From: Halomonas sp. JB37
GTDB taxonomy: Bacteria > Pseudomonadota > Gammaproteobacteria > Pseudomonadales > Halomonadaceae
NCBI RefSeq assembly: GCF_002332255.1
Contig: NZ_NRGW01000001.1
Location: forward strand, 3,658,001-3,722,000
DNA: 64,000 nt
Reading direction: 5' to 3'
Shown: positions 28,013 through 36,302 of the stretch, piece after piece
Layout: the number at the start of each line of letters is the position of its first letter
How positions within the stretch are numbered: position 1 is the stretch's first letter
Position numbers and translations under genes: made by a program
The notes under the pieces: model-generated
Seen by the model: only the letters and a program-made list of their open reading frames with translations
Database searches by the model: none
Told to the model about the DNA's origin: nothing

Positions 28013-29202
28013 TGACGCTCCAGTTCACGGATAAGCGCTTCCACATCACGTAATATCCCATAAGATCTCTCGGCCCATTCCAACAGCGTCTCGCGATCCT
28101 GAGGGGCAGAGCGCGCCTGATGCTCGGTTATCGGCATCCATGTCAGCAGTTGACGAACTCGGTCAATCTCGAACGCCGGAACATTATTTACCGCGCGCAG
28201 CCGTCGCCAGAGCTCTCGGCGTAGCAGTAAATCACGTGCAACAAAGGCCTCAAACAGCTGATTAATCTGCCAGTAGCGGCGCGCAGCCAGCTCAGGATCA
28301 TAGCGCGACCAACTAAAGTTCAGGGCCGCGCGAATGGATGGGTCCAACGATTCCGATAGCTCGGCTCGGACTTCAGAATTCACAGGAATGCGGCGGATAT
28401 CGGGATTCAGCAAAATACGCTGTCCTTCGGGAGATAGAATAAACTCCATGAAGGCGTGCGCTGCAACGGGCTGCGCGCCCCCTTGAAGAGCAGCAATACG
28501 CGCGGGGATAACGATAACGGGGCGACCATAGCGAAACACCAATCCGCGTTGACTGCGCGTCAACGCCAGGAAGTCGATAGTCAAACCGATAGAAAAGTCA
28601 CCGTTCTCGATACCTTCTAATACGCCATAGCTACGTGCTGAAATAGTATTTAGCTGGCCTGCTAGCTCAAGAATCCAGGCCCATCCTGCTTGCCAACCAC
28701 GATCCTGTAAAATCGTCTCTAGCAATGAGTGCGTTGTGCCGGAGCGTAATGGGTGTGATATGGCAATATCTTGCACAAGAACTGGATCTAACAGATCGTT
28801 CCACTCTTGAGGTACATATCCATCATATGGGGTACGCCATGTCCACCCTACGGCTGAGTATGCAAAATCCACGAACGCCCCATGCCCTATATCATTAAGC
28901 CGCTCGCCTTCATCTAACACTACGAAGGCCTCAGGTGCTGAGGCCCAAATAAGATCAAAGTGGCGCTCATTTCCGGCTAGTACTTCATCAACGGCTGCGT
29001 GAGTGTTCTTATTCAAGAGACGAATAGAGAGGTCAGGGTGGCGAAGAACAAATGCTTGGACGATAGGATCGACCATATCAGATTGATAAGAAGTGATAAT
29101 CCTTAACTCATTTGCCGATGCTGGCGTCATTACTAATGCCGTAGTTACCCACATGACGACCAGTATGTGCTTCAAGTATTTATTCTGCATTCCCCAGTGC
29201 AT
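28009..29202 (-). CDS. pgtC: PgtC-like periplasmic ligand sensor
   Basis: This 397-residue protein (the same length as Salmonella PgtC) has a signal peptide ending near TPASANE and a binding-protein fold. It shares the SGTTH segment, the NTISARSYGVLEGI block and the C-terminal helical extension with the importer's binding protein at 23265-24587. In Salmonella PgtC acts with PgtB to induce phosphoglycerate uptake, and here it opens the leftward run pgtC-pgtB-pgtA. The start at 29202 has AAGGGG upstream; an ATG four codons later (29190) is an alternative. Ligand identity is inferred from the family only. Confidence 0.86.
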   Translation of the reverse strand: MHWGMQNKYLKHILVVMWVTTALVMTPASANELRIITSYQSDMVDPIVQAFVLRHPDLSIRLLNKNTHAAVDEVLAGNERHFDLIWASAPEAFVVLDEGERLNDIGHGAFVDFAYSAVGWTWRTPYDGYVPQEWNDLLDPVLVQDIAISHPLRSGTTHSLLETILQDRGWQAGWAWILELAGQLNTISARSYGVLEGIENGDFSIGLTIDFLALTRSQRGLVFRYGRPVIVIPARIAALQGGAQPVAAHAFMEFILSPEGQRILLNPDIRRIPVNSEVRAELSESLDPSIRAALNFSWSRYDPELAARRYWQINQLFEAFVARDLLLRRELWRRLRAVNNVPAFEIDRVRQLLTWMPITEHQARSAPQDRETLLEWAERSYGILRDVEALIRELERQ

Positions 29203-29578
29203 ACCCGCCCCCTTACAACAGCCGCTATCTATTTAATTGTTATAAGGCATCATATTGACCCCTCCTGACTTTTTAATAAACAGCTATGGAACTTTGTTTG
29301 GGCTTAACCACATCGCCTCATTAAACAGATGCTTACTTTTTTAATCGCTCTCTATATTGGATTGCCGATCGCCAGGAATGGCAATACAACAACGTATGAA
29401 CGCAATACATTGAGTAATGAAGGCAATGGACTACAAGCGTTAGGAAATACTTACACCAAACGTTAACTGCCTCTAAATCCAGGCAGAGTAATGCACTGCC
29501 CCAATGGCTAGAGCCTACCTCACGGTGTTAATTGCGGCAGTAGTACAGTTTCAATATCACCATCTTTAGAAATGAGAA

Positions 29579-29594
29579 TGTGACGTCGATGACA
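29579..29594. promoter_or_regulatory. Possible CRP-type site
   Basis: TGTGA-N6-TGACA matches 9 of 10 core bases of the CRP consensus TGTGA-N6-TCACA. It lies between divergent promoters, so either gene could be the target. Chance occurrence is possible. Confidence 0.3.
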
Positions 29595-29606
29595 TCATGA
29601 ATTTAT

Positions 29607-29621
29607 TGTTATATTATCACA
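29607..29621. promoter_or_regulatory. Zur box upstream of COG0523 GTPase
   Basis: TGTTATATTATCACA matches 13 of 14 defined positions of the gammaproteobacterial Zur core TGTTATA-N-TATAACA. It lies 31 bp before the start codon, where a zinc-bound repressor would cover the promoter. COG0523 genes are frequent Zur targets. Confidence 0.7.
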
Positions 29622-29652
29622 TAACATAAACCCGTTTAGAGGTGATCTAGCA

Positions 29653-30879
29653 ATGACTGCGTTCTCCCCCTTACCCGTCACCGTGCTCTCCGGCTTTCTG
29701 GGCGCTGGTAAAACCACTGTGCTCAATCATATTCTTGCCAACCGTGAAGGCCGCCGCGTGGCGGTGATCGTCAACGATATGAGCGAGGTGAATATCGATG
29801 CGGCCTTAGTGCGCGGCGGCCCTGGTGAATCGACGCTAGATGGTGAGGTCGTGCTTAACCGGTCAGAAGAGCGCTTGATAGAAATGAGCAACGGCTGCAT
29901 TTGCTGCACTCTTCGCGAAGATCTTCTTGAAGAAGTCAGCCAGCTGGCAAGGGAAGGCAGATTTGATTACTTGGTCATCGAGTCCACCGGTGTTTCCGAA
30001 CCGCTGCCCGTGGCGGAAACCTTTACCTTTGAAGATGAAAGCGGCCAGAGCCTTTCCCACGTTGCGCGGCTGGATACGCTGGTCACCGTAGTCGATGGCG
30101 CTAATTTCCTTGAGCAGTATCGCGAAGCGCAAAGCCTCGCTGACGCTGGCGAAAGTCTGGGCGAAGACGACGAGCGCAACGTCGCGGACTTACTCGTCGA
30201 TCAAATCGAGTTCTGCGATGTGCTGCTGATCAGCAAGACCGACCTGATTAGCGATCGAGAGCTGGAAGCCTTAAAGGCCATACTACGTTCGTTAAACCCT
30301 GATGCCGAGCTGGTGCCCATCACGCAAGGCGGCGTACCGCTCGATAAAGTGCTCAACACCGGAAAATTCAACTTTGAGCGCGCTCAGCGGGCCCCCGGCT
30401 GGCTAAAAGAAATGCGCGGCGAGCACGTGCCTGAAACCGAAGAATACGGGATTGGCAGCTTTGCCTATTACGCCCGCCGCCCTTTCCATCCTCAGAAATT
30501 CCACGACCTGCTCAACCAAGAGTGGTTCGGCAAAGGGCTATTACGCTCGAAAGGCTTTTTCTGGCTCGCCACCCGCCCTCAGGCCGCAGGTCAGTGGAGC
30601 CAGGCAGGCGGCATCGCTCACCACGGCCCCGCCGGCATGTTTTGGAAAGCCATACCGGAAGCCAACTGGCCGGAAGATCCTGAGACGCGGCACTTCATTA
30701 TGGAAAAATGGCAGGAGCCGTTTGGCGATATGCGCCAGGAGCTGGTGTTTATCGGCCAGAACCTGGATCAAACCCAAATGCGTGAAGCGCTGGATGCCTG
30801 CCTGCTAAGCGAGGCAGAACTGCTGGAAGGTATGGCGGCATGGAAGCAACTGCCCGATCCTTTTCCCGCCTGGGAGTAA
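29653..30879 (+). CDS. COG0523 GTPase, probable zinc metallochaperone
   Basis: This 408-residue CobW/COG0523 G3E GTPase has the P-loop GFLGAGKTT near residue 14, the metal-binding CxCC motif in [10 protein letters not shown], the [10 protein letters not shown] switch region and the base-recognition SKTDL. The C-terminal CobW_C domain follows. It fits the ZagA/ZigA-type subgroup made under zinc starvation, thought to deliver metal to essential zinc proteins. The near-perfect Zur box just upstream supports this over a cobalt or nitrile-hydratase role. The ATG has GAGGTG upstream, and a strong hairpin follows the gene. Confidence 0.88.
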   Translation: MTAFSPLPVTVLSGFLGAGKTTVLNHILANREGRRVAVIVNDMSEVNIDAALVRGGPGESTLDGEVVLNRSEERLIEMSNGCICCTLREDLLEEVSQLAREGRFDYLVIESTGVSEPLPVAETFTFEDESGQSLSHVARLDTLVTVVDGANFLEQYREAQSLADAGESLGEDDERNVADLLVDQIEFCDVLLISKTDLISDRELEALKAILRSLNPDAELVPITQGGVPLDKVLNTGKFNFERAQRAPGWLKEMRGEHVPETEEYGIGSFAYYARRPFHPQKFHDLLNQEWFGKGLLRSKGFFWLATRPQAAGQWSQAGGIAHHGPAGMFWKAIPEANWPEDPETRHFIMEKWQEPFGDMRQELVFIGQNLDQTQMREALDACLLSEAELLEGMAAWKQLPDPFPAWE

Positions 30880-30902
30880 GCCACTGCGGCGAGGTACGCA
30901 TA

Positions 30903-30932
30903 AAAAAAGAGAGGCAGACGCCTCTCTTTTTT
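30903..30932. terminator. Bidirectional intrinsic terminator
   Basis: AAAAAAGAGAGGC and GCCTCTCTTTTTT form a perfect 13-bp stem with an AGAC loop. T-runs occur on both strands, so it serves both the GTPase gene and the convergent dctM. Confidence 0.9.
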
Positions 30933-30949
30933 CATTAACCGTAACGCCG

Positions 30950-32263
30950 TTACTGCAGCATGCTGGGCAACCAGGTCGCCAGGCTGGGGAATACAATCAG
31001 CAGGGCCACTAGCAGCATCGAACACAGAATGTAAGGAATAGCGGCCGAGTAAATCTCACTCATGGTTGTGCCGGGAGGCGCCACCCCTTTCATAACAAAC
31101 AGCAGCAGTCCTAAAGGCGGCGTTGAGAAGCTGATTTCCAGTGCCAGCAGGACAATGATCCCGAACCACACCAGATCAAATCCTAACGCCTGTGCTAATG
31201 GGAAGAAGATCGGCACCGTTAGCATCATGATGGAAATCTGCTCCATAAACGTGCCCAGCACCAGCAGCACCGCAAACATTGCCAGCAGCATCAAGATCGG
31301 CGACAGGTCAAAACCGGTTGCCCAGCCGATCAAACCGCCGGAAGCGCCGGAAAAGCCCAGCAGCTGGCTAAAGGTAGCCGAGCCAAACACGATTAAATAA
31401 GCCATCAGCGTGACCTTCAACGCGCCGGTCACCGAAAGCTTAAACGCTTCCCAGGTCATGCAACGGAAGATAAACGCCAAAATAATCACACCCAACGCGC
31501 CAAAGGCGGCGGCCTCTGAGGGCGTAGCAAAACCGATCAACATCAGCGCCACAATAATGACCATAACGCTAAGCATGGGCAAAATATCGGTAATGATCAG
31601 GCGGAGCTTAGCTTTAAGCGAAACTGGTTCCAGCTCATAGGCCGGTGCAGCTTCAGGGTCCAGCTTGGTTTGGATAAAGATGGTGGCGATATAAAACCCC
31701 GCCAGCGTCAGTCCCGGCAAAATACCGGCAATCAGCAGCGCGCCAATATCCACTTTCGCTAGCGTCGCCAGCAGCACCGCCAGCGCAGAGGGCGGAATAA
31801 TAATCGCCAGGCCGCCGGTGCCAAGGATGGGGCCAATCGCCATTTTCTTCTTATAGCCGCGACGCTCCATTTCAGGCACCAGCAGCGACCCCATCAGCGC
31901 AGTGGAGCCCATCGAAGAGCCGCTCAGCGTGGAAAATGCCGTTCCACCCACCACCGTCACATAAGACAAACGCCCGGGCAGCTTACCCATTAGCTGGTCA
32001 ACGGCATTGAACATCTTCATACCCAGCCCGGTGCGAAAAAATAGCTCCCCCATCAACAGGAACAGCGGAATAGGCACCAGATTAAAGCTGGAAAGCGCGC
32101 CAAAACCGTTGTTGAGCATCTGCAAAATGCCGGTTTGGCCGCCCATAAAGTGCCACGCACCAATCACGTTGGCGGCCAAAAACGCTAGGGCGATAGGGGT
32201 GCCAATCGCCATAAAGATAAGAATCAGCGAGAGCAGAAACGCGAGCGCAAAGTACCATTCCAT
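30950..32263 (-). CDS. dctM: TRAP transporter large permease DctM
   Basis: This 437-residue membrane protein is the DctM subunit of a tripartite ATP-independent periplasmic (TRAP) transporter, which drives uptake of organic acids with the sodium gradient. About 12-13 helices are visible, with family segments IPLFLLMGELFFRTGLG and GSSMGSTALMGSLLVPEM. The start overlaps the dctQ stop. Order on the minus strand is dctP, dctQ, dctM, downstream of the leuCD-like genes. The substrate is probably a carboxylate handled by the neighbouring enzymes. Confidence 0.93.
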   Translation of the reverse strand: MEWYFALAFLLSLILIFMAIGTPIALAFLAANVIGAWHFMGGQTGILQMLNNGFGALSSFNLVPIPLFLLMGELFFRTGLGMKMFNAVDQLMGKLPGRLSYVTVVGGTAFSTLSGSSMGSTALMGSLLVPEMERRGYKKKMAIGPILGTGGLAIIIPPSALAVLLATLAKVDIGALLIAGILPGLTLAGFYIATIFIQTKLDPEAAPAYELEPVSLKAKLRLIITDILPMLSVMVIIVALMLIGFATPSEAAAFGALGVIILAFIFRCMTWEAFKLSVTGALKVTLMAYLIVFGSATFSQLLGFSGASGGLIGWATGFDLSPILMLLAMFAVLLVLGTFMEQISIMMLTVPIFFPLAQALGFDLVWFGIIVLLALEISFSTPPLGLLLFVMKGVAPPGTTMSEIYSAAIPYILCSMLLVALLIVFPSLATWLPSMLQ

Positions 32264-32769
32264 TATTCTTTAATCCCCGCTTCGCCGCTGTGAAGAATTT
32301 CATGGCCCACTACAAAGCGGCCAAACTCGATCGCCATTAAGGTAAAGCTGATCGGAAACACAATGGTCAGCATCCATTTCGGCACAAAGAAGGCACGCAC
32401 GTCATAGTCGGTGCGTTCTATATTGAGCAGTAATAAATCCAGCCCTTTCCACGCCAATACGCCGCACACCACGACACATAGCAGCGACACGCCTCGGCTA
32501 AGAATATTAAGCACGGGCAGCGGCAGCACAGAGGTCAGCAGTTCAATATGTACGTGCCCTTTTTGGCGCACCAGCCAGGGCGCACCCAGCAGGGTGAGAT
32601 AAAACATGGCGTATTCGGTGGAAAGGAAAAACCACGCCGAGGGCTGCAGGCCCAAATTTCGAATAACCACCGAGAGCACCACTGCCACCATCAGCCAGAC
32701 CAGCATGATAGCGGCCAGCAAAGCCATGCCATTAAGTAGCAGCAAGTAGCCGCGTTGTGCGTAGCGCAT
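32263..32769 (-). CDS. dctQ: TRAP transporter small permease DctQ
   Basis: This 168-residue protein has the four membrane helices of DctQ, including LLLLNGMALLAAIMLVWLMV at the N-terminus and the conserved segment GAPWLVRQKGHVHIELL. I start it at the ATG at 32769, because the longer frame to a TTG at 32817 would run through the dctP/dctQ hairpin. It links the binding protein's partner DctM in the TRAP complex. Confidence 0.88.
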   Translation of the reverse strand: MRYAQRGYLLLLNGMALLAAIMLVWLMVAVVLSVVIRNLGLQPSAWFFLSTEYAMFYLTLLGAPWLVRQKGHVHIELLTSVLPLPVLNILSRGVSLLCVVVCGVLAWKGLDLLLLNIERTDYDVRAFFVPKWMLTIVFPISFTLMAIEFGRFVVGHEILHSGEAGIKE

Positions 32770-32795
32770 AAGAGACCCTGAAAAAGAATCACACC

Positions 32796-32828
32796 AAAGG
32801 GGCGCTTGATCGCTCAACGCCCCCCTTT
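32796..32828 (-). terminator. Hairpin between dctP and dctQ
   Basis: AAAGGGGCG...TTGA pairs with TCAA...CGCCCC..TTT around a 4-nt loop, with small bulges. It follows the dctP stop directly. A hairpin here would let more binding protein than permease be made, by partial termination or by protecting the upstream RNA. Confidence 0.6.
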
Positions 32829-32834
32829 ACGTTT

Positions 32835-33833
32835 CTATAAGTCGTTAAACTTCTCGATCAGCTCGTCATAGTGCTCAAGACCAGAAGGATGACGCTCCAT
32901 CTGACGACGCATACGCTCCCACGTCGAGTCACGGGCAGCCTCTGAAAAGCGCTGTGCGGCCTCACCTTCTAGCGTCACGACCTGCATGCCGTCTGCTTCA
33001 AGCTGAGCCTGCTGTTCTTGGGCTAAGTCGGCCAGCTTCTCGGCGCTTTCGCGCTCATGCTCAATGGCAACTTCCTGAAGGATTTGCTGTGACTCTTCGC
33101 TGAGCTGGTTCCACTTATCCAGATTAACGATCACGCCCATATCGGTAGAAAAGAAGGCAGGATCAACGCGGTAGTTAAGAAAGCGATCCCAGTTGAGATC
33201 TTTCAGGCCAATTTGGGTCCAGCCGGTAGCGTTCACCACGCTGCGCTCAAGGGCGGCGTATACGTCGGTGGTCGGCAAGCTGATCGGCTGTGCACCCAGA
33301 TAATCTTGGAAGAAGGCGTCATATACCGGGTTGCTGCGCAGGCGCAGGCCCGAAACGCTCAGATTACCTGCTTCATCAATGCTAGGCTCTTCAATCGTAT
33401 AGAAGTTGTAGCTGACGCCGCTGTCGAACCAGCCTAGGTAGTAGGTGCCCATCTTTTCCTGATGGATTTCATTGAGCAGGTCGATACCGCCATTTTCACG
33501 CGCATAGATAGCGTTGGTATTTGACGCCACCATGGCATCGCGCTCAGGCACGGTACCGGCATAAAAGCTTGCCGCGGTATAGGCCATATCCACTACGCCG
33601 TTGCGCACGGCATCGGGCTGCTCGGAAAGGCCGATTACCTCAGGGCCGCCGCGCACGTTGATTTTCACAACGCCTTCACCGCGCTCATTCACCTTATCGA
33701 CAAACTCGAGGAAACTTTGGGTATAAATCAGCGAAGGAGGAAACGCGTGTACCGCATTAATCTGATCTACTGCCAGCGCTTGCCCTGACGCTAAGGCCGT
33801 GAGCAAGCCTAGGGTTATGGTTACTTTTTTCAT
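32835..33833 (-). CDS. dctP: TRAP transporter substrate-binding protein DctP
   Basis: The 332-residue periplasmic protein has a signal peptide (MKKVTITLGLLTALASGQALA) and the DctP/TakP fold, with GVVDMAYTAASFY and ALERSVVNATGWTQIGLKDL near the ligand cleft. I start it at the ATG at 33833, preceded by AGGAGAG; the frame extends 21 codons upstream without a site. It is transcribed leftward after the leuCD-like genes, with a 14-bp repeat array in the gap. The family binds mostly carboxylates; the exact ligand is unknown. Confidence 0.9.
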   Translation of the reverse strand: MKKVTITLGLLTALASGQALAVDQINAVHAFPPSLIYTQSFLEFVDKVNERGEGVVKINVRGGPEVIGLSEQPDAVRNGVVDMAYTAASFYAGTVPERDAMVASNTNAIYARENGGIDLLNEIHQEKMGTYYLGWFDSGVSYNFYTIEEPSIDEAGNLSVSGLRLRSNPVYDAFFQDYLGAQPISLPTTDVYAALERSVVNATGWTQIGLKDLNWDRFLNYRVDPAFFSTDMGVIVNLDKWNQLSEESQQILQEVAIEHERESAEKLADLAQEQQAQLEADGMQVVTLEGEAAQRFSEAARDSTWERMRRQMERHPSGLEHYDELIEKFNDL

Positions 33834-33909
33834 CGTTCTCTCCTGCACAAGATAGTCTGCTTTTATAGCGGTTGTTATGTCTGATCTACTGTTCATAAAC
33901 GCTGTCGGA

Positions 33910-33993
33910 TGTTCATAAACCTATGTTCATAAACCTATGTTCATAAAACTATGTTTATAAAACCGTGTTTATAAAACCGTGCTCATGAACCGT
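33910..33993. repeat. Array C: six 14-bp tandem repeats
   Basis: Six contiguous units upstream of dctP: TGTTCATAAACCTA twice, TGTTCATAAAACTA, TGTTTATAAAACCG twice, TGCTCATGAACCGT. A further lone copy of the core lies at 33890-33900. Read toward dctP the core is GGTTTATGAACA. The variant core GTTTATAAAC is self-complementary. Confidence 0.9.
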
Positions 33994-34080
33994 TGGTGCA
34001 AGCGTGCGTGCTGTTTTTATAGATATGGCCGATTTAACGATGGCTAAGATGCCGGCTTGAGCCGCTATCTTTTACTAACC

Positions 34081-34719
34081 CTATCCTTTACTAATCAGTG
34101 ATGCGCTCGGCGGCGTCGCGATTACCCACGGAAACTGCTTAACGTAATCGCTCGAAAATTGCGTAATGGCTTCTGCATGCTGGCGGGTCATATCAATATC
34201 ATCCCACCCATTGAGCAACTTGATCCGCCACACGGGGCTAATTGAAAAACTAACCTCTACCTCGGCAACGCGGATGATCTGTTTCTCCAGGTCGACGTTG
34301 ATGGCGGCTGTTGTATCGCCCAACGCTGATAACAGGCGCTCGGCGTCATCTTCTTCCACAACGGCGGGCAGCAAGCCATTATTAACGGCGTTGGATGAAA
34401 AGATATCGCCAAAGCTCGGCGCTATTACGCAGCGGAATCCGTAATCCACCAGGGCATACACTGCGGCCTCCCGGGACGAGCCCGCACCGAAGTTACGGCG
34501 GCTCACCATCACCTGGGCATCACCGGCGTGAGGGCGATGTAAAATAAATTCAGGGTCGGGGTTATCGCGTTCATCGTGACGAATGTCATAAAGCAAAAAC
34601 TGCCCATAGCCGACGCTGCGCGGCTCTTTCATAAAGCGCGCAGGAATCAGTTGATCGGTATCCACGTTAGCGGCAGCCAGGGCAACACCAAGGGTGTCTA
34701 ATACGGTAATCGGTTGCAT
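34081..34719 (-). CDS. LeuD-like hydratase small subunit
   Basis: This 212-residue aconitase-superfamily swivel subunit has AANVDTDQLIPARFM at the N-terminus, NFGAGSSREAAVYAL and VIAPSFGDIFSSNAVNNGLLP. Length and motifs match LeuD, but no leuA or leuB is near. Instead it sits with a TRAP importer and catabolic enzymes under a GntR operator. A paralogue acting on maleate, citraconate or dimethylmaleate (as in DmdAB) is therefore likely. Its ATG overlaps the stop of the large-subunit gene (TAATG). Confidence 0.85.
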   Translation of the reverse strand: MQPITVLDTLGVALAAANVDTDQLIPARFMKEPRSVGYGQFLLYDIRHDERDNPDPEFILHRPHAGDAQVMVSRRNFGAGSSREAAVYALVDYGFRCVIAPSFGDIFSSNAVNNGLLPAVVEEDDAERLLSALGDTTAAINVDLEKQIIRVAEVEVSFSISPVWRIKLLNGWDDIDMTRQHAEAITQFSSDYVKQFPWVIATPPSASLISKG

Positions 34720-36158
34720 TAATACGCTCCTGAAGCCTGAACGTTTGAACCAGTGCCAGCAGGCAGCGCACGTATATCGGCTAGCCGCCCACTGACGGCC
34801 GCCGCCGCCACCATCGCAGGCGACATCAAGTGCGTGCGCGCGCCAGGCCCCTGGCGACCTTTAAAGTTACGGTTGGTCGTCGAGGCACAGCGCTCACCGC
34901 TGGCCACCAAATCACCGTTCATACCCACGCACATGGAACAGCCCGAATGGCGCCACTCAAGCCCTGCATCGATAAAAATTCGGTCTAACCCTTCAGCTTC
35001 AGCCTGGATTTTGACTAGCGTTGAGCCCGGCGACACCATGCCCGGCACGAGGCTTTTATGGCCGGCGAGAACCGCCGCCGCTGCGCGCAGGTCTTCAATA
35101 CGCGCATTGGTGCATGAGCCAATAAAGATTCGGTCAATCGTGATATCAGTCAGCTTTTGCCCTGGCGTTAACCCCATGTAGGCTAAGCTTTCGCGAGCTT
35201 GGCGTGCTTTTGCCGGGTCGCTAAGCTGCTCAGGATCCGGCACCGAGTGATCAATTGGCAGCGCCTCTTCGGGCGAAACGCCCCAGGTGACGGTCGGTGC
35301 GATGTCATCGGCGTGTAGCGTTACTTCAAGATCAAAGTGAGCATCTGAGTCGCTATAAAGCGTTGACCAATAAGCGCAGGCCTGGTCGAAAGTGTCGCCT
35401 TGTGGGCTCCACGGACGATCGCGCAGATAGTCGAATGTCGTTTGGTCCGGAGCAATCATGCCGCAGCGGCCACCGCCCTCAATGGAAAGGTTGCACAGCG
35501 TCAGACGCGCTTCCATTGAAAGCGAGCGGATCGCTTCGCCCGCGTACTCAATGGCATAGCCGCGGGCGCCGTCAGCGCCCAGGCGCGCAATCCAGGTCAG
35601 CGCGATATCTTTGGCGGTGATGCCCTCTGCTAATTGACCTTCAACGGTAATCCGCATCACCTTGGGCTTACTTTGCCACAGGGTTTGCGTCGCCAGTACA
35701 TGGGCCACTTCCGAGGCACCAATGCCAAACGCGATGCTGCCAAAGGCGCCATGGGTGGCGGTGTGGCTGTCACCGCAGACCATCACCATGCCCGGCTGGG
35801 TAAGCCCTTGCTCGGGGCCCAGCACGTGCACAATCCCCTGGCGCGGGTCGTCCAGGCCGAACAGCGTCACCCCATGCTGCTGAGTATTGTGAGACAGCTG
35901 CTCAATCATTGAGCGCACTTTGGGATCGGCAACCCCGGCCAGATCGCGAGCCAGCGTTGGCACATAGTGATCCGCAATACCAAAGGTTAAATCGGGCCGC
36001 GCAACGGGTAGCTGGCGCTCAGCGAGCTTATTGAAGGCGTGAAAGGAGCCCTCATGAACAAAGTGGCGGTCGATCCACAGCAGGCTTTGACCGCTTTCAC
36101 TGCAGTGCACCTCGTGGGCGCGCCAAACTTTGTCAAACAGCGTTGTTGGGGTACTCAT
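34719..36158 (-). CDS. LeuC-like hydratase large subunit (Fe-S)
   Basis: This 479-residue large subunit carries the aconitase-type 4Fe-4S cysteines in GSCTNARIEDL and GCSMCVGMN. It also has the HDVTSP-like region, CGDSHTATHGAFGSIAFGIGASEV and CASTTNRNFKGRQG. With the small subunit it should be a stereospecific hydro-lyase of an unsaturated dicarboxylate. Sequence alone looks like LeuC; genomic context argues for a degradative role. A GntR-type palindrome lies about 110 bp upstream of the start. Confidence 0.87.
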   Translation of the reverse strand: MSTPTTLFDKVWRAHEVHCSESGQSLLWIDRHFVHEGSFHAFNKLAERQLPVARPDLTFGIADHYVPTLARDLAGVADPKVRSMIEQLSHNTQQHGVTLFGLDDPRQGIVHVLGPEQGLTQPGMVMVCGDSHTATHGAFGSIAFGIGASEVAHVLATQTLWQSKPKVMRITVEGQLAEGITAKDIALTWIARLGADGARGYAIEYAGEAIRSLSMEARLTLCNLSIEGGGRCGMIAPDQTTFDYLRDRPWSPQGDTFDQACAYWSTLYSDSDAHFDLEVTLHADDIAPTVTWGVSPEEALPIDHSVPDPEQLSDPAKARQARESLAYMGLTPGQKLTDITIDRIFIGSCTNARIEDLRAAAAVLAGHKSLVPGMVSPGSTLVKIQAEAEGLDRIFIDAGLEWRHSGCSMCVGMNGDLVASGERCASTTNRNFKGRQGPGARTHLMSPAMVAAAAVSGRLADIRALPAGTGSNVQASGAY

Positions 36159-36265
36159 TATCGTCGCTCGTTGCCTCGGCCTTCGTTGGACTTATCTTAA
36201 CCACCCCAATACAACTAGCGCAATTCAATAACACTGGTCAAATGTATTTTTTACAATTTTAAATC

Positions 36266-36283
36266 TGTATTAATTTTAATACA
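36266..36283. promoter_or_regulatory. GntR operator 1 (leuC-side)
   Basis: TGTATTA-ATTT-TAATACA is a perfect 7-bp-arm palindrome upstream of the leuC-like gene. The same arms and spacing recur at 37184-37201 in front of the opposite operon, which marks it as a shared operator. Confidence 0.75.
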
Positions 36284-36293
36284 TTAAAATTAA
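36270..36293 (-). terminator. AT-only palindrome after gntR
   Basis: TTAATTTTAAT-AC-ATTAAAATTAA has perfect 11-bp arms, overlaps operator 1 and ends about 10 bp from the gntR stop. It is AT-only, so it may be a weak terminator for gntR or an extension of the operator. Confidence 0.35.
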
Positions 36294-36302
36294 ACCGCTT
36301 CT

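Larger units (their letters stand above)
29203..29652. other. Divergent intergenic region pgtC / COG0523 GTPase
   Basis: This 450-bp, visibly AT-rich region has no supported gene. It holds the pgtC promoter on the left and, on the right, a CRP-like site (29579-29594) and a Zur box (29607-29621) in front of the GTPase gene. Confidence 0.6.

Noticed and set aside
19838..29202. Iron(III) importer of the Fbp type
   Set aside because: The ATPase and permease fit that group, but the binding protein is a PgtC paralogue with a long C-terminal extension, and the locus has a Pgt sensor system and a phosphatase, which point to a phosphorylated ligand.
32770..32817. Longer dctQ starting at a TTG
   Set aside because: The added codons form the arm of the dctP hairpin and do not resemble DctQ.
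33910..33993. Repeat array considered as a CRISPR
   Set aside because: Units are 14 bp and touch each other without spacers, and no cas gene is present. The same holds for the other three arrays.
34046..34071. Hairpin AAGAT..CGGCT/AGCCG..ATCTT after the leuD-like gene as a terminator
   Set aside because: Interrupted stem with a two-base loop and no T-run in the direction of transcription.
34081..36158. Leucine biosynthesis leuCD
   Set aside because: No leuA or leuB is near, and the genes share an operator with degradative genes and a TRAP importer. Sequence alone cannot exclude it, so no leu symbol is given.
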